Below are positions 26,225 to 36,959 of a stretch of 64,000 nt of DNA, one piece after another (the stretch's first letter is position 1; every line of letters begins with the position of its first letter). This stretch comes from Owenia fusiformis (taxonomy: Eukaryota > Annelida > Polychaeta > Sabellida > Oweniidae): the NCBI GenBank assembly GCA_903813345.2, contig CAIIXF020000003.1, positions 8,085,815-8,149,814 of the forward strand, read 5' to 3'. The notes under the pieces are model-generated. The model did not search any database. It saw nothing but the letters and a program-made list of their open reading frames with translations, and was not told the DNA's origin. A program made the position numbers and the translations under genes.

Positions 26225-26758
26225 CACTGGTGATCCACTCGATTACGCTGGTTACCAAAACGAATCGTTTTGGTAACAAAATGTCGGAACGTCGAAGGTA
26301 CGATTTTTCTTTTTTCCTTATATCACGCGTTGTAGGCAGAATCCCCACGACTTTTTTTCTCACAAACGTATATCAGTATCATATGTTATAGAAAATGTAC
26401 ATGTTTGCGAAAAAATAGCTCAGAAGACAACAGAATCGTCGATTTAATTCGTTACTTAAGTTACATAAACGGTTTGGGTTAAAAGTGCAGATCTAACTGT
26501 TTTTCGAAAAACCGTTTATGTAACTTAAGTGAGTAATTAAATCGACGATGCTGTTGTCTTCTGAACTATTTGTTCGCAAATATGTACATTTTCTTAAGCA
26601 TATGATACTAATACACGTTTGTGTTAAAAACATCGTGGGAATTCTGCCTAAAACGCATGATATAAGGAAAAAAGAAAAATCGTACCTTCGATGTTCCGAC
26701 ATTTTGTTACCAAAACGATTCGTTTTGGTAACCAGCGTAATCGAGTGGATCACCAGTG
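26225..26758. mobile_element. Palindromic MITE, CACTGG family, full-length copy
   Basis: The ends are CACTGGTGATCCACTCGATT and its inverse. Arms of about 260 bp meet near 26490. An exact 5-bp duplication, aaatt, flanks it (26220-26224 and 26759-26763). It is highly similar to 15363-15870 and non-coding. Confidence 0.92.
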
Positions 26759-26763
26759 AAATT

Positions 26764-27595
26764 GATTGACTAAACGTATGATACATAAATGAGAGCTAAG
26801 AAAAAAGCGCAAGAAAAAACAGTGAAATGTACTTGAAGTGGCGATTGTGTTTTCTGCTTACCAGTTACCCAGCTCTAATAGTGCGATATAAGGTGACTTG
26901 ATTATGCAGATGAGAAGACCCCATTGGTTTCCCGGTCAAACAATCAAAACAGACGGGGACAAGCTTTGTTTGAACTGTTACTATCAGACTATATCTAGTA
27001 TTTATTTGTTTCGTGACCAGAAATCCACTTAACTATAGGGAATATATTCCGTTATAAAGATAGATTGTTTTCACTTACCAATCATTCACTAACATGTGCT
27101 GTCATATTCAGCTCTGGCCTTCATGTCAAATGGGGGAAGGGTAACCCCCACACTGAATAAATTCAAAGTTCGCGCACCCTTCTTTTTCATCAATGATGAT
27201 AGAACAGTTTACGATAAAAGGCCGAACGCAGAAAACATTGAAATTACGAACGCGGTACGTTCGGGGTATTTCTCTCGGCCTTGGAATTACTTAAGAAAAA
27301 TAGACCATCCATAGACGACATGGCAACGACATCTAATTTTCGTCGGGTGAATCATTTCCAAAGATAATCAATTTTAAGAGAAAATTGCACATAATGGTTT
27401 TGCGAGACGACCTCTATCTAACACAAGTAAAATTCTACTAAAGAGATCGCTCAAAAATGTTGAAAAAATGTAACCATTTTTCTCATCAATTTTAAGACAT
27501 ACTTCTCATGGATCGAATCACGATTTCTTTACAGAAAATAAGACTTTGCTTTATTATGTGGTTACGATATATGTTATTTTGCTGCTTAAAAAACG
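26764..27595. other. Non-coding region, no gene seen
   Basis: An open frame at 27096-27314 (72 codons) has no recognisable domain and no splice context that I can support. Confidence 0.4.
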
Positions 27596-27599
27596 TTAA

Positions 27600-27970
27600 G
27601 TCATTCTATTTACGCACTGAAAAACGGTACAAAATATAAGATGGAATTTCATCGCTTCGCCAAAAAAGTTCTACAAAATGCGTTTTTCATAATTCAACAA
27701 TAATATTTTAGAATATAAAAATTCATCACACCTCCGATATTGTCTGAAAATTCCATAATGATCGTGTAGAAAATAAAAAAGTTGTACTCATCTAAAAAGC
27801 TCTCTCTATCGAGCCTCTTCTTTTTGACAAGTTGTATTTCAGTGATAAAATTCAGGGTATAGGTCCCAGGGCGTAGGAATTTTGCAGTTTTCCCCTAAAA
27901 TCTGCTCTTACTTATCCGTCACCAGAGCCAACATTTTCCTCTTATATTCACATCGGGAAAGGGTTAATAT
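27600..27970. repeat. Dispersed repeat, inverted copy of 12270-12600
   Basis: 'aaaagctctctctatcgagc', 'acaaaatgcgtttttcat' and 'gaaagggttaa' form the reverse complement of the 12.3-12.6 kb block with moderate divergence. Confidence 0.6.
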
Positions 27971-28042
27971 GATATGCGCTATTAGGCTTCTCAATGAACT
28001 AACAAACCTCAAAAAGGGATAAAACCTTCAAAATGCCCCAAA

Positions 28043-28487
28043 AAAGCGCCTTCTAATAGGTTGGAGACTACAGTAGAGTTTCCCATAGGTGGCCATTATA
28101 ACATTTTACCCTGTATCTTATTAACGATTAGTATCCAAGCCTAGTGTAACATACCACAGTGTTCGGGAGAGATTCGCCTAGCCTGCTTTAATAATCTTAC
28201 CATGGGTTGTCCACCGAATTTTTGAATTAAATAAACTTGAAGACACTAACCCCCTCTATCGTCAGATTTCTCAGAGAATTCTGGTAAAATCACCAAGGTC
28301 AAAATCACTCCGCCGCCAGCTTAAAATGAGATTTCCCACTGAACTCTGACATATTTTCAGATAAATTAGGACCTACCTTATAAATATTTCGTCCCGATCC
28401 ACTTCCCAAACGCCAGATGGCGCTCCAATGGGGTAGGGAAGGAGAAAATGACTTTTTATTTAAAAAACCAAATAACTATATCCGATG
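28043..28487. repeat. Uninterrupted copy of the dispersed repeat at 6545
   Basis: Runs continuously through the point where the other copy carries the 4.7-kb element ('ctccaatggggtagggaagg', around 28422-28442). This makes it a natural empty-site control. Base differences from the 6.5-kb copy are few. Confidence 0.85.
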
Positions 28488-28640
28488 TACAGTATCTGAC
28501 GTCGTATTCAGTCTGTTTTTCTATTAAGAAGATTATGTTTCCTAACACATGATACTTTATAAATAAACAAATAAAACAAAATAAATAAATTGTGCCAATT
28601 TTTCTGACCAAAAAATTATTTAACTCATTCAATTGTGATA

Positions 28641-28815
28641 TTTTACGCATTGAACGATATCTAATTTCCTGGGGAAAGACTGCCGGTCCAGAATATATTC
28701 TAGACCAGTCCATATGGACCACCACTATGACGTCACACATTTCTCAGGTCGATATAGTAAAATGAATGCCTTCTAAACTAGCACTAAAACCCTTAGAACT
28801 GGCCCGGCAAGGTGG
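28641..28815 (-). repeat. Dispersed repeat arm, inverted relative to 31651-31825
   Basis: 'gatatctaatttcctgggg', 'agaatatattctagacca', the palindrome ggtccatatggacc-like core and 'cttctaaactagcacta' are the reverse complement of 31651-31825. The flanking 28816-28925 also matches 31985-32110 in reverse. Confidence 0.7.
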
Positions 28816-29310
28816 CAATAATCTGACTTAGTCCATTTGTCATTTTCTGTACGTACGAATTTGTAAAACCACGATGTTTTATTATGAAATCACCACCACA
28901 AGGGTTTTCTGAAGCGATTCAGCAGGGTTGCCAAATAATTGAGGTTGGGGAAACATTTATATATGCAAATTGTTGATCATCTTAAATATCTCGGAGACTA
29001 GTCAATAAAGTATCAAAATACTGGTGTCTAAACCCAAGTTTTCAGGGTCAACGAATAAGATAAAATAAAAAAGAGATTAAAACAATAACGATTGTGATTA
29101 TGCAAATTAGGGTGTCGAATTATCTCCAAAATGTTGCAGACTAAGAGTATAATAACATCACAATTGTTGTCTAAACTAAATTCAGGTTCTTAGGGTAAGA
29201 GAATAAGATAAACTTATATAAAAAGGATTTGAAGAATAATTATTTTGTTCAAGCAAATCAAGGCAGTCATCCATTTATTGATAATCTTCAATATATAGTT
29301 CGGAGACTAA

Positions 29311-29802
29311 CACCCCAGTCACATTTGTCGCACGGCGGCCGCAAGTCGATCGCAGAACAATTAAATCGGTGAATTTCTGCGGCGAGTGTAGAAAAACTAC
29401 GCTCGCCTTGCGGCCTCCGTACGGCGTATGCAGATTTTTACAGGCCGCAGGGTCTCCGTAGAAATTATAAATCGGAGTTATAATATTTGTTCATTTCTAA
29501 GGTCCCCGTAGAAATCAACTGGCTCAACAAGATTGAATCATTATTTGTCAATGTTTCACGGTCACTTTTCATTTGATATTACATCCTAGCACTTTGAATA
29601 ACATTTATAAATTGTCCCGATGTAAATAAAATGAAAAAAAAGTATTATTTATCAACAGAAATTTAAAATTCACCATGCGGCTGCCGTGGGAAATGTGACT
29701 GCAATAGTATGAGAGCGCAGAAATTCCACGGCGAGCGTAGAAATGTTACTGGCCGCAGAAATGATAGACCGCAAGGTCGCCGTAGGAAATGTGACTGGGG
29801 TG
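29311..29802. mobile_element. MITE with CACCCCAGTCACATTTG ends, first of two in tandem
   Basis: Opens CACCCCAGTCACATTTGTCG and closes with an inverted CATTTCC/GTGACTGGGGTG end. It is flanked by TAA on both sides (29308-29310 and 29803-29805). The interior contains short inverted GC-rich blocks (gcggccgcaag, ggcgagcgtag). TAA is compatible with PIF/Harbinger-type insertion. It encodes nothing. Confidence 0.8.
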
Positions 29803-29805
29803 TAA

Positions 29806-30296
29806 CACCCCAGTCACATTTGTCGCACGGCGGCCGCAAGTCGACCGCAGATCAATTAAATCGGTGGATTTCTGGGGCGAGCGTAGGAAAACTACGATCG
29901 CCTTGCGGCCTCCATACGGCGTATCCACTTTTTTACAGGCCGCATGGAAGGCGTAGAAATTATAACTCTGAGTTATAATATTTGTTCATTTCTGAGGTCC
30001 CCGTAGAAATCAACTGGCTCAACAAGACTGAATCATTATTTGACAATGTTTAACGATCACTTTTCATTTGATATTACATCCTAGCACTATGAATAACATT
30101 TATAAATTGTCCCGATGTAAATAAAATGAAAAAAAGTATTATTTATCAACAGAAATTTAAAATTCACCGTGCGGCTGCCGTGGGAAATGTGACTGCTAAA
30201 GTATGAGAGCGCAGAAATTCTACGGCGAGCGTAGAAAAGCTACTGGCCGCAGAAATGATAGACCGCACGGCGGCCGTGGGAAATGTGACTTGGGTG
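29806..30296. mobile_element. MITE with CACCCCAGTCACATTTG ends, second of two in tandem
   Basis: Almost identical in organisation and length (491 versus 492 bp) to its neighbour and in the same orientation. It shares the single TAA at 29803-29805 as its left flank and has TTA at its right flank. The open frame at 29709-29978 crosses the junction of the two elements and is not a gene. Confidence 0.8.
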
Positions 30297-31650
30297 TTAG
30301 TAGTGAAGCATCAAATTATCGGTGCCTTAAAACACAGGTCTTCTAGGTCAAATAATCAAATTAAAAACCAAGGATTAAAACTATTGTGGGCGGCCATTAT
30401 TGCAGTATCACATGTCACAGTCTTCACAGTCACATCATGAGACAATATCTTAAAAAACGATCTTATATAGTATATACAAAGGTTGATCATGAACATCATC
30501 ATTTTCCCTCCCAAAGGTTTTGAGCTTTGTATCTACATGAACATGTCATCTAACAAGTTATCAGGAGCCGGAGGTGCAGGATGAGTACCTAGCATTGGGA
30601 TATCATCCTTTATTTCCCTTCCATACGCAGCTATGTCAACAATAGGTGGGTTGATCAGCTGCTTTCCACAGCATCACTTGCAAATGTGCTTGTAGGACAT
30701 GAATACGTAAATTCATTTCAGTGGGAGGTAATGCCATGAAGCACATATATATTTTGGAGCGAACCATACTCATTAATGTCCATGGTGGCTGGCCATACAG
30801 TGCTGGTAAAACATGTTACCCTGTTTCCAGATCTTCAATTGAATCCTTAATTTCACTTAGTACCTCATGTAATCCAGGAAATTCATATGCATTGAGAGCA
30901 TTTACGAGCTTTAATTTTTCCTTTGCAAAAATGGATAGGACATAGAATCACACCTACTAAGTGCAGGCAATCCAAAATATTTTATTTTTAAACATTATAC
31001 TATTCAATTTTCCTTGAAAACATGGGTTGGACCAAAACAACTGTGCTCCTATCATTCTTACTTTTGAAGATATGGAAGATATTCAATATTTAAATAATGG
31101 CCTCTCAAATGTGCATATATACTTTTCTCCCAAAGTTATTTTCGGCAACCTAACTAAATCACTAAGGAAACCCTCAAATAGTCTACTTTCAATGGTGCTG
31201 CAAGCCTGATAAAAAATATTTTGAATAAGTGCGATATTTTAATTATAAAATATGATAATTTGCATATATGCACAATATCTAATGAGATATTTTGTATCTT
31301 TTGATATTATCTGATTCATTGACCCTTAAAACATAGGTAAGGACACAACAATTGTGATGCTATCATTCTTACTTTTTAAGTAAGGATGGAATTCGATATT
31401 TTAATAATGGCCGCCCTAATTTGCATAAATAACTTTTTATAGTTATTTTTGGCAACCCATTTAAATCACTAAGGAAACCCTGAATTAGTCAGTAATTTCA
31501 ATTGTACTGCAAGCCTGATAAACAAAACATTTTGAATAAGTGCGAACTTACGTTCTATATGCACAATATGAAATCAGCTATTCTTGTTTAATTTAACATT
31601 ATCTTATTCATTGACCCTGAAAACATGGGTTAAGACAGAACAATTATTAT

Positions 31651-31945
31651 TACCACCTTGCCGGGCCAGTTCTAGGGGTTTTAGTGCTAGTTTAGAAGGC
31701 GTTCATTTTACTATATCGACCTGAGAATTGTGTGACGTTATAGTGGTGGTCCATATGGACCGGTCTAGAATATATTCTGGACCGGCAATTTTCCCCCAGG
31801 AAATTAGATATCGTTCAGTGCGTAAGGTTTTCTTGCTATTTCAGCCCTGGTCGTTAACGGTGGTAATAATACTAATAACGTCATTTTCTTCGACCCTCGG
31901 TCCAATATTTCCCTATATTGCCCTTAGAAATGACGTTATTGTACT
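31651..31945 (+). repeat. Dispersed repeat copy
   Basis: Carries 'accaccttgccgggccag', 'ggttttagtgctagttt', a palindrome around ggtccatatggacc (about 31748-31761), 'agaatatattctggaccgg' and a terminal 'gaaatgacgttattgtac'. It matches 28641-28815 in inverted orientation and 22060-22250 directly. The open frame inside lacks domains. Confidence 0.7.
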
Positions 31946-32120
31946 AATCTACATTTTATATTATGGCCCTCCTAATTAGCCTATATATTTTTTCCCCAAA
32001 CTAACTTCAAATCACTTCAGAAAACCCTTATTATCATAAATTAACCATGAAACATCGTGTTTTTAACAATTCATGGGTACACTATAGGATGTATAGGGGC
32101 GACAAATGGACTAACTACTT

Positions 32121-32740
32121 TTTTTTCTTCTTTTTTTATATTGTATCTCTTTATTTCAAATTATTACAATAAACACAAATACATTAGCGGCTTTGTAAGG
32201 TACATTATAAGCCACTTTTAGGATGATGATTCACAAAACTAGGTCTGCAAATGATCTGATAGTAATGATACTATTAAGCATAATAGGTCACTAGACTGCC
32301 TGGGGTCCCTCAACACAGTTCCTGATAAACACTGCACTCAACTTCAAAATATCAATGTTTTGCTCTTTCTTAAGTGTTTCGTGGCCATAAAGAATAAAGT
32401 TTAGTTTTTCATGCCTGTTCTTACATAAATTTCTGTATCCAATATTTAGATCACAGAGTTGTTGTTCAAAAGTAATAAAATAATTCTGTCGAATGGGACA
32501 GGAGAAAAACACATGAATTGTGGTTTCATTTGTGTGGCCACAAGCACAATCTGGCGAAAGAATATTTACAAAGTTATGTGCATGTAAATGAGCTTTAAAT
32601 ATAAAATCCACTCTTATTCTATTTAAATATATTTCAAGTGATCTACTGACATTGATATCAGATGCCAAAGTTAAGTTTGTGCTCATCAAACTCTTTGTCA
32701 ATGCCCTCTTAAAGTAATCTATGTTAATGATTAACTACTT
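32121..32740 (-). mobile_element. 5'-truncated non-LTR retrotransposon (LINE) insertion
   Basis: A 620-bp minus-strand insertion with a T-rich run at its left edge (32121-32137), i.e. a poly-A-like tail on the minus strand. It is flanked by an exact 12-bp duplication, gactaactactt (32109-32120 and 32741-32752). Target-site duplication, an A-rich tail and 5' truncation are what target-primed reverse transcription leaves behind. It carries the C-terminal end of an ORF2-like protein. It lies about 130 bp upstream of the SDR-1 start codon and may have displaced promoter sequence. Confidence 0.85.
32291..32701 (-). pseudogene. C-terminal fragment of a LINE ORF2 protein
   Basis: 136 codons on the minus strand ending at a natural stop. 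Residues 52-68 show the C-x-C-x8-H-x4-C signature (Cys52, Cys54, His63, Cys68, with the ET-x-x-H context) found after the reverse transcriptase in many Jockey/CR1/RTE-like non-LTR elements. The reverse transcriptase and endonuclease parts are absent because the insertion is 5'-truncated. The Met at the start is internal to the original protein, so this is a remnant, not a gene. Confidence 0.75.
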
Positions 32741-32883
32741 GACTAACTACTTGACTGTTTATGATTAAAACATGGCTATATGCACGTACTCACTAGAGTT
32801 TCAAGCAGTTCGCATAGTTTAGTCTCGTATGTAGTACAAGTATGTAGAACATCGAGACATAGAATCAAACGTATGATTTTAAG

Positions 32884-33702
32884 ATGAATAATATGAGATT
32901 TTCCGGAATGGCTGCGATTGTTACTGGATCGAATAGTGGAATTGGAAAAGGAACTGCATTGCTACTGGCTAAAGAGGGCGCTAGTGTTCTGATCCATGGG
33001 CGCAATCTGACTACTATTAAAGAGACTGTTGCTGAATGCGAAAAGGTGGCTGTCGAGAATGCCAAGTTTCCTTATATCCAAGGGGATATCAGTGATGATG
33101 ATGTACTGAAGAAGATTCATGAAACTGCTATTGGAACATTCGGCAAGATTGATATATTAGTCAACAATGCAGGATATTTTGACATGAACCCCAATTTAGG
33201 CTCAGGATCTATGGCGTTGTTTGATAACACTATAAAGGTCATGTTGCGTGCGCCGCTTCTTCTGTCGCAAATGTGTTTGCCTGAACTTAAACAATCCAAG
33301 GGAAACATTGTGAATACCTCCAGCCACGTCGGCGTACGCGCATCAGATGTTTGCCCTTTCTATTGCATTGCTAAAGCTGGGCTGAATATGTTTACACAAT
33401 GTGCTGCATTGGAGTTTGGTGGCCAAGGAGTTCGTGTCAATACTGTATGTCCAGGATTATTAAAAGGGACCGGCATTCTGAAGAGTCGGGGGATGCCAGA
33501 AAAGGAAGAGACAGATTTCTATTCTATTTTAGAAAAAATTGCTCCGTTAGACAAAATTGGCAACGTGGAGAGCGTAGCGAAATTGATAGCATTCTTGGCG
33601 TCTGAAGATGCATCGATGATGAATGGTGCCTGCGTTGTTAGCGATGGGGGTCTTATATTGACAGGTCTTGATAAGAAAGCATTGGAAAATGCTGCGAAAT
33701 AA
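32884..33702 (+). CDS. Short-chain dehydrogenase/reductase SDR-1 (classical SDR, intronless)
   Basis: Encodes 272 residues, the usual size of a classical SDR, as one uninterrupted frame. The Rossmann motif TGSNSGIG is at residues 14-21, NNAG at 94-97, and Ser147, Tyr160 and Lys164 form the catalytic set with the normal Ser-Tyr spacing of 13. The PG motif after the active site (VCPG) and a C-terminal VSDGG stretch are also standard. His-Gly-Arg-Asn at 38-41, after the second strand, suggests NADP(H) preference (inference). The Asn of the SDR tetrad, normally just before L-R-A-P, is replaced by Met120. There is no signal peptide or membrane segment, so a cytosolic oxidoreductase is likely. The substrate is unknown. 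The first ATG is used; a second, three codons later, is also possible. A paralogue lies at 36960, about 80% identical by eye. The LINE at 32121 is immediately upstream. The lack of introns would fit a retrocopy or natural intron loss. Confidence 0.93.
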   Translation: MNNMRFSGMAAIVTGSNSGIGKGTALLLAKEGASVLIHGRNLTTIKETVAECEKVAVENAKFPYIQGDISDDDVLKKIHETAIGTFGKIDILVNNAGYFDMNPNLGSGSMALFDNTIKVMLRAPLLLSQMCLPELKQSKGNIVNTSSHVGVRASDVCPFYCIAKAGLNMFTQCAALEFGGQGVRVNTVCPGLLKGTGILKSRGMPEKEETDFYSILEKIAPLDKIGNVESVAKLIAFLASEDASMMNGACVVSDGGLILTGLDKKALENAAK

Positions 33703-34059
33703 TCCACGTTAAGGCTACATCAAATATCAAATATTGTGTTATATAAAAAGGATAGATGCGAGCAAAATTCAGCCAAAGTGATGTCATATTTGAAATACAT
33801 ATGTAGAGTTACATTCATAAAATGTGGTTTTAAAAAGTCTTCATCGATTTTGAAAATTATGTTTCATTTGAAAATGTGACTAGGTTGGGAAGATTCCCCA
33901 TACAAAGTGAACTTTTTTCGAATATTGGACAGATATAATATTTTCTTTACTGGGCATATTTGAATCCGTATAACTATTATATACTTAAGGCCAATTTGAA
34001 AATTGAACCACTGAAACTGATAAATATTCAAGTTTAGGGAACTTCCTAATACCCTGCCA

Positions 34060-34127
34060 TGTTATCTACCCCGAGTTAGCCACCTGATGGTGAAAATGGT
34101 AACTTCCTACTCGCATCTGGGTAATAA
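34060..34127. repeat. Short dispersed repeat, inverted relative to 9055-9165
   Basis: 'gttagccacctgatggtg' and 'ttcctactcgcatctgggta' are the reverse complement of the block at 9055-9165, with divergence. It lies directly left of the gypsy fragment. Confidence 0.5.
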
Positions 34128-34222
34128 TCTATCGGAATCAACTTTTAATTTTTTCCCAATAATCAATAATCAAACAAGGGATGGATTTCTAAAATGATGG
34201 CATCATTGTCCGTCTGAGAACG

Positions 34223-35125
34223 ATGGTTATGGAAATTGTTCAAGTAAAAGGCAAGTGTCACAGGGTCCACTTTGTCATTGTAAAAAACGGAATTTCGTTG
34301 CTTTGTGATAAAACATGTGACAAATTGGGCCTTGTGAAGCGTGTCTGGGTTGTCAATAACAATAGACCTGTTAAAGAGGTCAAGGAAATGAAAATGCCTA
34401 ATGTGAAGAGTCCTGAGGAAAGTAACATACATCACAATAGCAAATCACCTGCCACAAGGGTGGATAAATTGATAAATGATTATCCAAGTGCATTCAATTC
34501 AATTAGCAAGTTTGAGTCTATGTCTTTCACATACAAGATATCTTTGGAAGAAAATGCACAACCAGTTATTCATGCCCCAAGGCATGTATCAGTGCCTATG
34601 AGAGGTAAAGTGCATAGTGAACTTTCAAGACTTGAAACATTAGGCATCATAAGAAAGATTAATGACCCTACTGATTGGGTTAATAGCATGGTAGTTGTAA
34701 AGAAATCAAATGGTGATGTAAGATTATGTGTAGATCCTACAGATTTGAATAGGTCAATCAAAAGGGAACATTACCCAATACCAAAAAAGGATTTGATTAT
34801 TAGTGAGATGAAAAATGCAAAGGTGTTTAGTAAGTTGGATGCTTCAAGTGTTTTTTTTCAAATTAAACTCCACCCTGAAAGTCAACCCCTCACAACCTTT
34901 AATAGTCCCTGGGGCAGGTACTGTTACCAACGTCTCCCACAAGGTATATCTAGTAGCCCAGAGGTGTTCCATAAGGCAATGGAACAGGTAGTTGATGGTC
35001 TAGACGGTGTACGAGTATATATCGATGATCTGATAATCTGGGGAGAAAATGCAACTGAGCATGACATGCGCTTAAAAATGGTCATGGAAAGGCTGGTCAA
35101 ATTCAGTGCTTTGAACGCGATCTAG
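34223..35125 (+). pseudogene. Ty3/gypsy-type pol fragment (protease end plus reverse transcriptase), truncated
   Basis: A 300-codon open frame. The first 50 or so residues resemble the end of a retropepsin region. From about residue 115 the order of reverse-transcriptase blocks is typical of gypsy elements: a PRHVSVPMRGKV-type entry, a WVNSMVVV block, LCVDPTDLN, FSKLDASS, LPQGISSSPEVF, and the catalytic box YIDD at about 266-269. The usual D-A-S-S-G-F-W reads D-A-S-S-V-F-F here. The frame stops shortly after the catalytic box, so the thumb, RNase H and integrase are missing. No LTRs are visible on either side. This is a decayed fragment of a retrotransposon inserted between the two SDR genes and unlikely to be functional. 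Confidence 0.88.
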
Positions 35126-36950
35126 CAATGACTAAAACGTCAGTGGTATGATAAATCGAAAGGCAAAAGTTCAATATACAATTGAATGTTATGAATGAAA
35201 ATAGTGGAATAAAACAAACCCGGTCTTTGGTTTTGTCGGTCTCTGTCAACAGTAGCTTTTCGGTTTACAGTCTCGGTATACAATTTTGCCGGTTGACCTC
35301 TTGAAAGGAAAACAATTGTATATTGTTTCGCGATACCCCTGACAGCGTAGGAATTATGGAAATCTCAAAACCGCTGAATAACTTAAGAAAAGATTGCTCA
35401 CGTTGTCAGCAGGAACCTGCTCCCAATTCCAAGGGGCCTGGACAGTCCTCGTGAATTTACGATGCATAAATAAATAGCACGGAAGTTAAACCAAATCCGG
35501 CCTGGGAAAATTCAGATTTCTAGATTTAGCCTGATTGGGTTTCGCTTGTTGTATTATTTAAAATGTGCTTTTGATGAAGCAATTTTGTAGCTTTAAAATG
35601 ATTTCAAGTGGTTTGTACCTTAAAAACCCATGTTATGTTAACAGTGGTTTTAAATGATACTTTTGTAAACTCTCTTCTCCAAAGTTTTGTCTTCGTGTCT
35701 TCAGGCGAATCGTTTGGCGGATCAATTTAGACTTTTCAGGGGTGATTCTTTCTATGCAAATCTTAAACGTAATATTTCGGCATTTTGGAATTTTTGTCCT
35801 AATTATAAAACCTTGTCTCTGATAATTCAACAATTTTTGACTAATTTTTTGACATTAGTTTATCAAAAAAACATTAAGAGTTATCAAAAAACTATTTGCC
35901 TCCAGGAATTAGCTTTTTTCCAAGGAACATGATGTGATGAAAACCCCCGGAGCAAAAATACTGAAGAACGACTGAAAGAAAAATGGTGAAATACTGAAAA
36001 CTCAAGATTTGACCTAGTTTTTGAACTTTGACCTAGATCAAGAAATTGACCTTATTTCCCAGAATCCCAGGTTAGTTCTTTAGTTAATTAACCATAAAGT
36101 AGGTTTAAGTAAGCTAAAATAAGGAGGAGAAGAAGAAAACAGGCAAAAGCAATAGACTTAGATCAAATGGCGAAAACATGTAGTGCAACAATTGACCTAA
36201 ATCGCAGTCAGGATGACCAAAATCTCAAAACAGGTAAACAGATGCTTGGTAGATGTGTATGGCACTGTGATAGTTGTATATATTCAATACACAATCAGAA
36301 TCGAGACTGAAAGTAAATTGCAAAAGAGATAGAATAGGGTTGAGTAATTCGCCACACACAAGCAAATGATTATGGCTAAGTTGCTAGTCGATTCCACTTT
36401 TCTCTTGTTTTCTTCCCTGGACGTCTTAAGTTCCTGATCACATTTTCTTCTCTTCAGAACAATTTTGTTTTAAGGATATTTACTGATTATAGTTTCTTCT
36501 AACTTCACACAAATATCTTTTCAGATGAGATATTTTCTTTAAACACAATTTTTTTTTATTAGCTCATCAATTATGTTGTATTTTTTTTATTTATTCACAT
36601 GTTTCACTGGTTAAAGGACAAAGCGCACATTCCACATGTGACTAGCTGTTTTTTCTTTTTAGAAATTCAATTAATCAACATACTTCCTTTTCAAATACTT
36701 AAGCAAAACTCTACGGCTACAGAAGTGACAGCAAGCAGTTTACAGCTAGACTTGAATGTACATTAAAAAAATAGCTACTGCAAAATTTTTGAAGTGGTTT
36801 CATTAGTTACAGGTAACAGTGTATTTTGAAAGCATCGGACTTTAACACCAAGTATAACTTCAGAAACATACATAAGATTCTTTGAGATATTAAAAAAACC
36901 GTGCGTACATTCAGCATTTATAACTAGACCAAATTGCAATTACGTTAAAC
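35126..36950. other. Intergenic region between gypsy fragment and SDR-2
   Basis: I see no supportable gene. Two open frames of 66-81 codons on opposite strands (35633-35932) overlap and lack recognisable domains. The sequence just upstream of SDR-2 is not similar to that upstream of SDR-1, so duplicated similarity begins at the coding region. Confidence 0.5.
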
Positions 36951-36959
36951 CAGAAAAGG

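Larger units (their letters stand above)
28930..31640. repeat. Diverged tandem repeat family interrupted by MITEs
   Basis: Repeated landmarks are 'ccctgaaaacatgggtt'-like words, 'aacaattgtgat', 'aatggc(c)gccctaatttgca', 'tttggcaaccta', 'atcactaaggaaaccct' and 'gtactgcaagcctgataa'. They recur near 28930-29270, 30300-30370, 31010-31230 and 31320-31560 at a spacing of about 320 bp. The two MITEs at 29311 and 29806 sit within the array. No coding gene. Confidence 0.6.

Noticed and set aside
26185-26786. Paired frames on both strands with similar peptides
   Set aside because: Arms of the palindromic MITE at 26225-26758 read in both directions.
29709-29978. 89-codon Arg-rich frame
   Set aside because: Crosses the junction of two tandem MITEs and is explained by their GC-rich inverted blocks.
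34223-35125. An intact, active gypsy retrotransposon
   Set aside because: The frame stops after the catalytic box. RNase H, integrase and LTRs are absent, so it is only a fragment.
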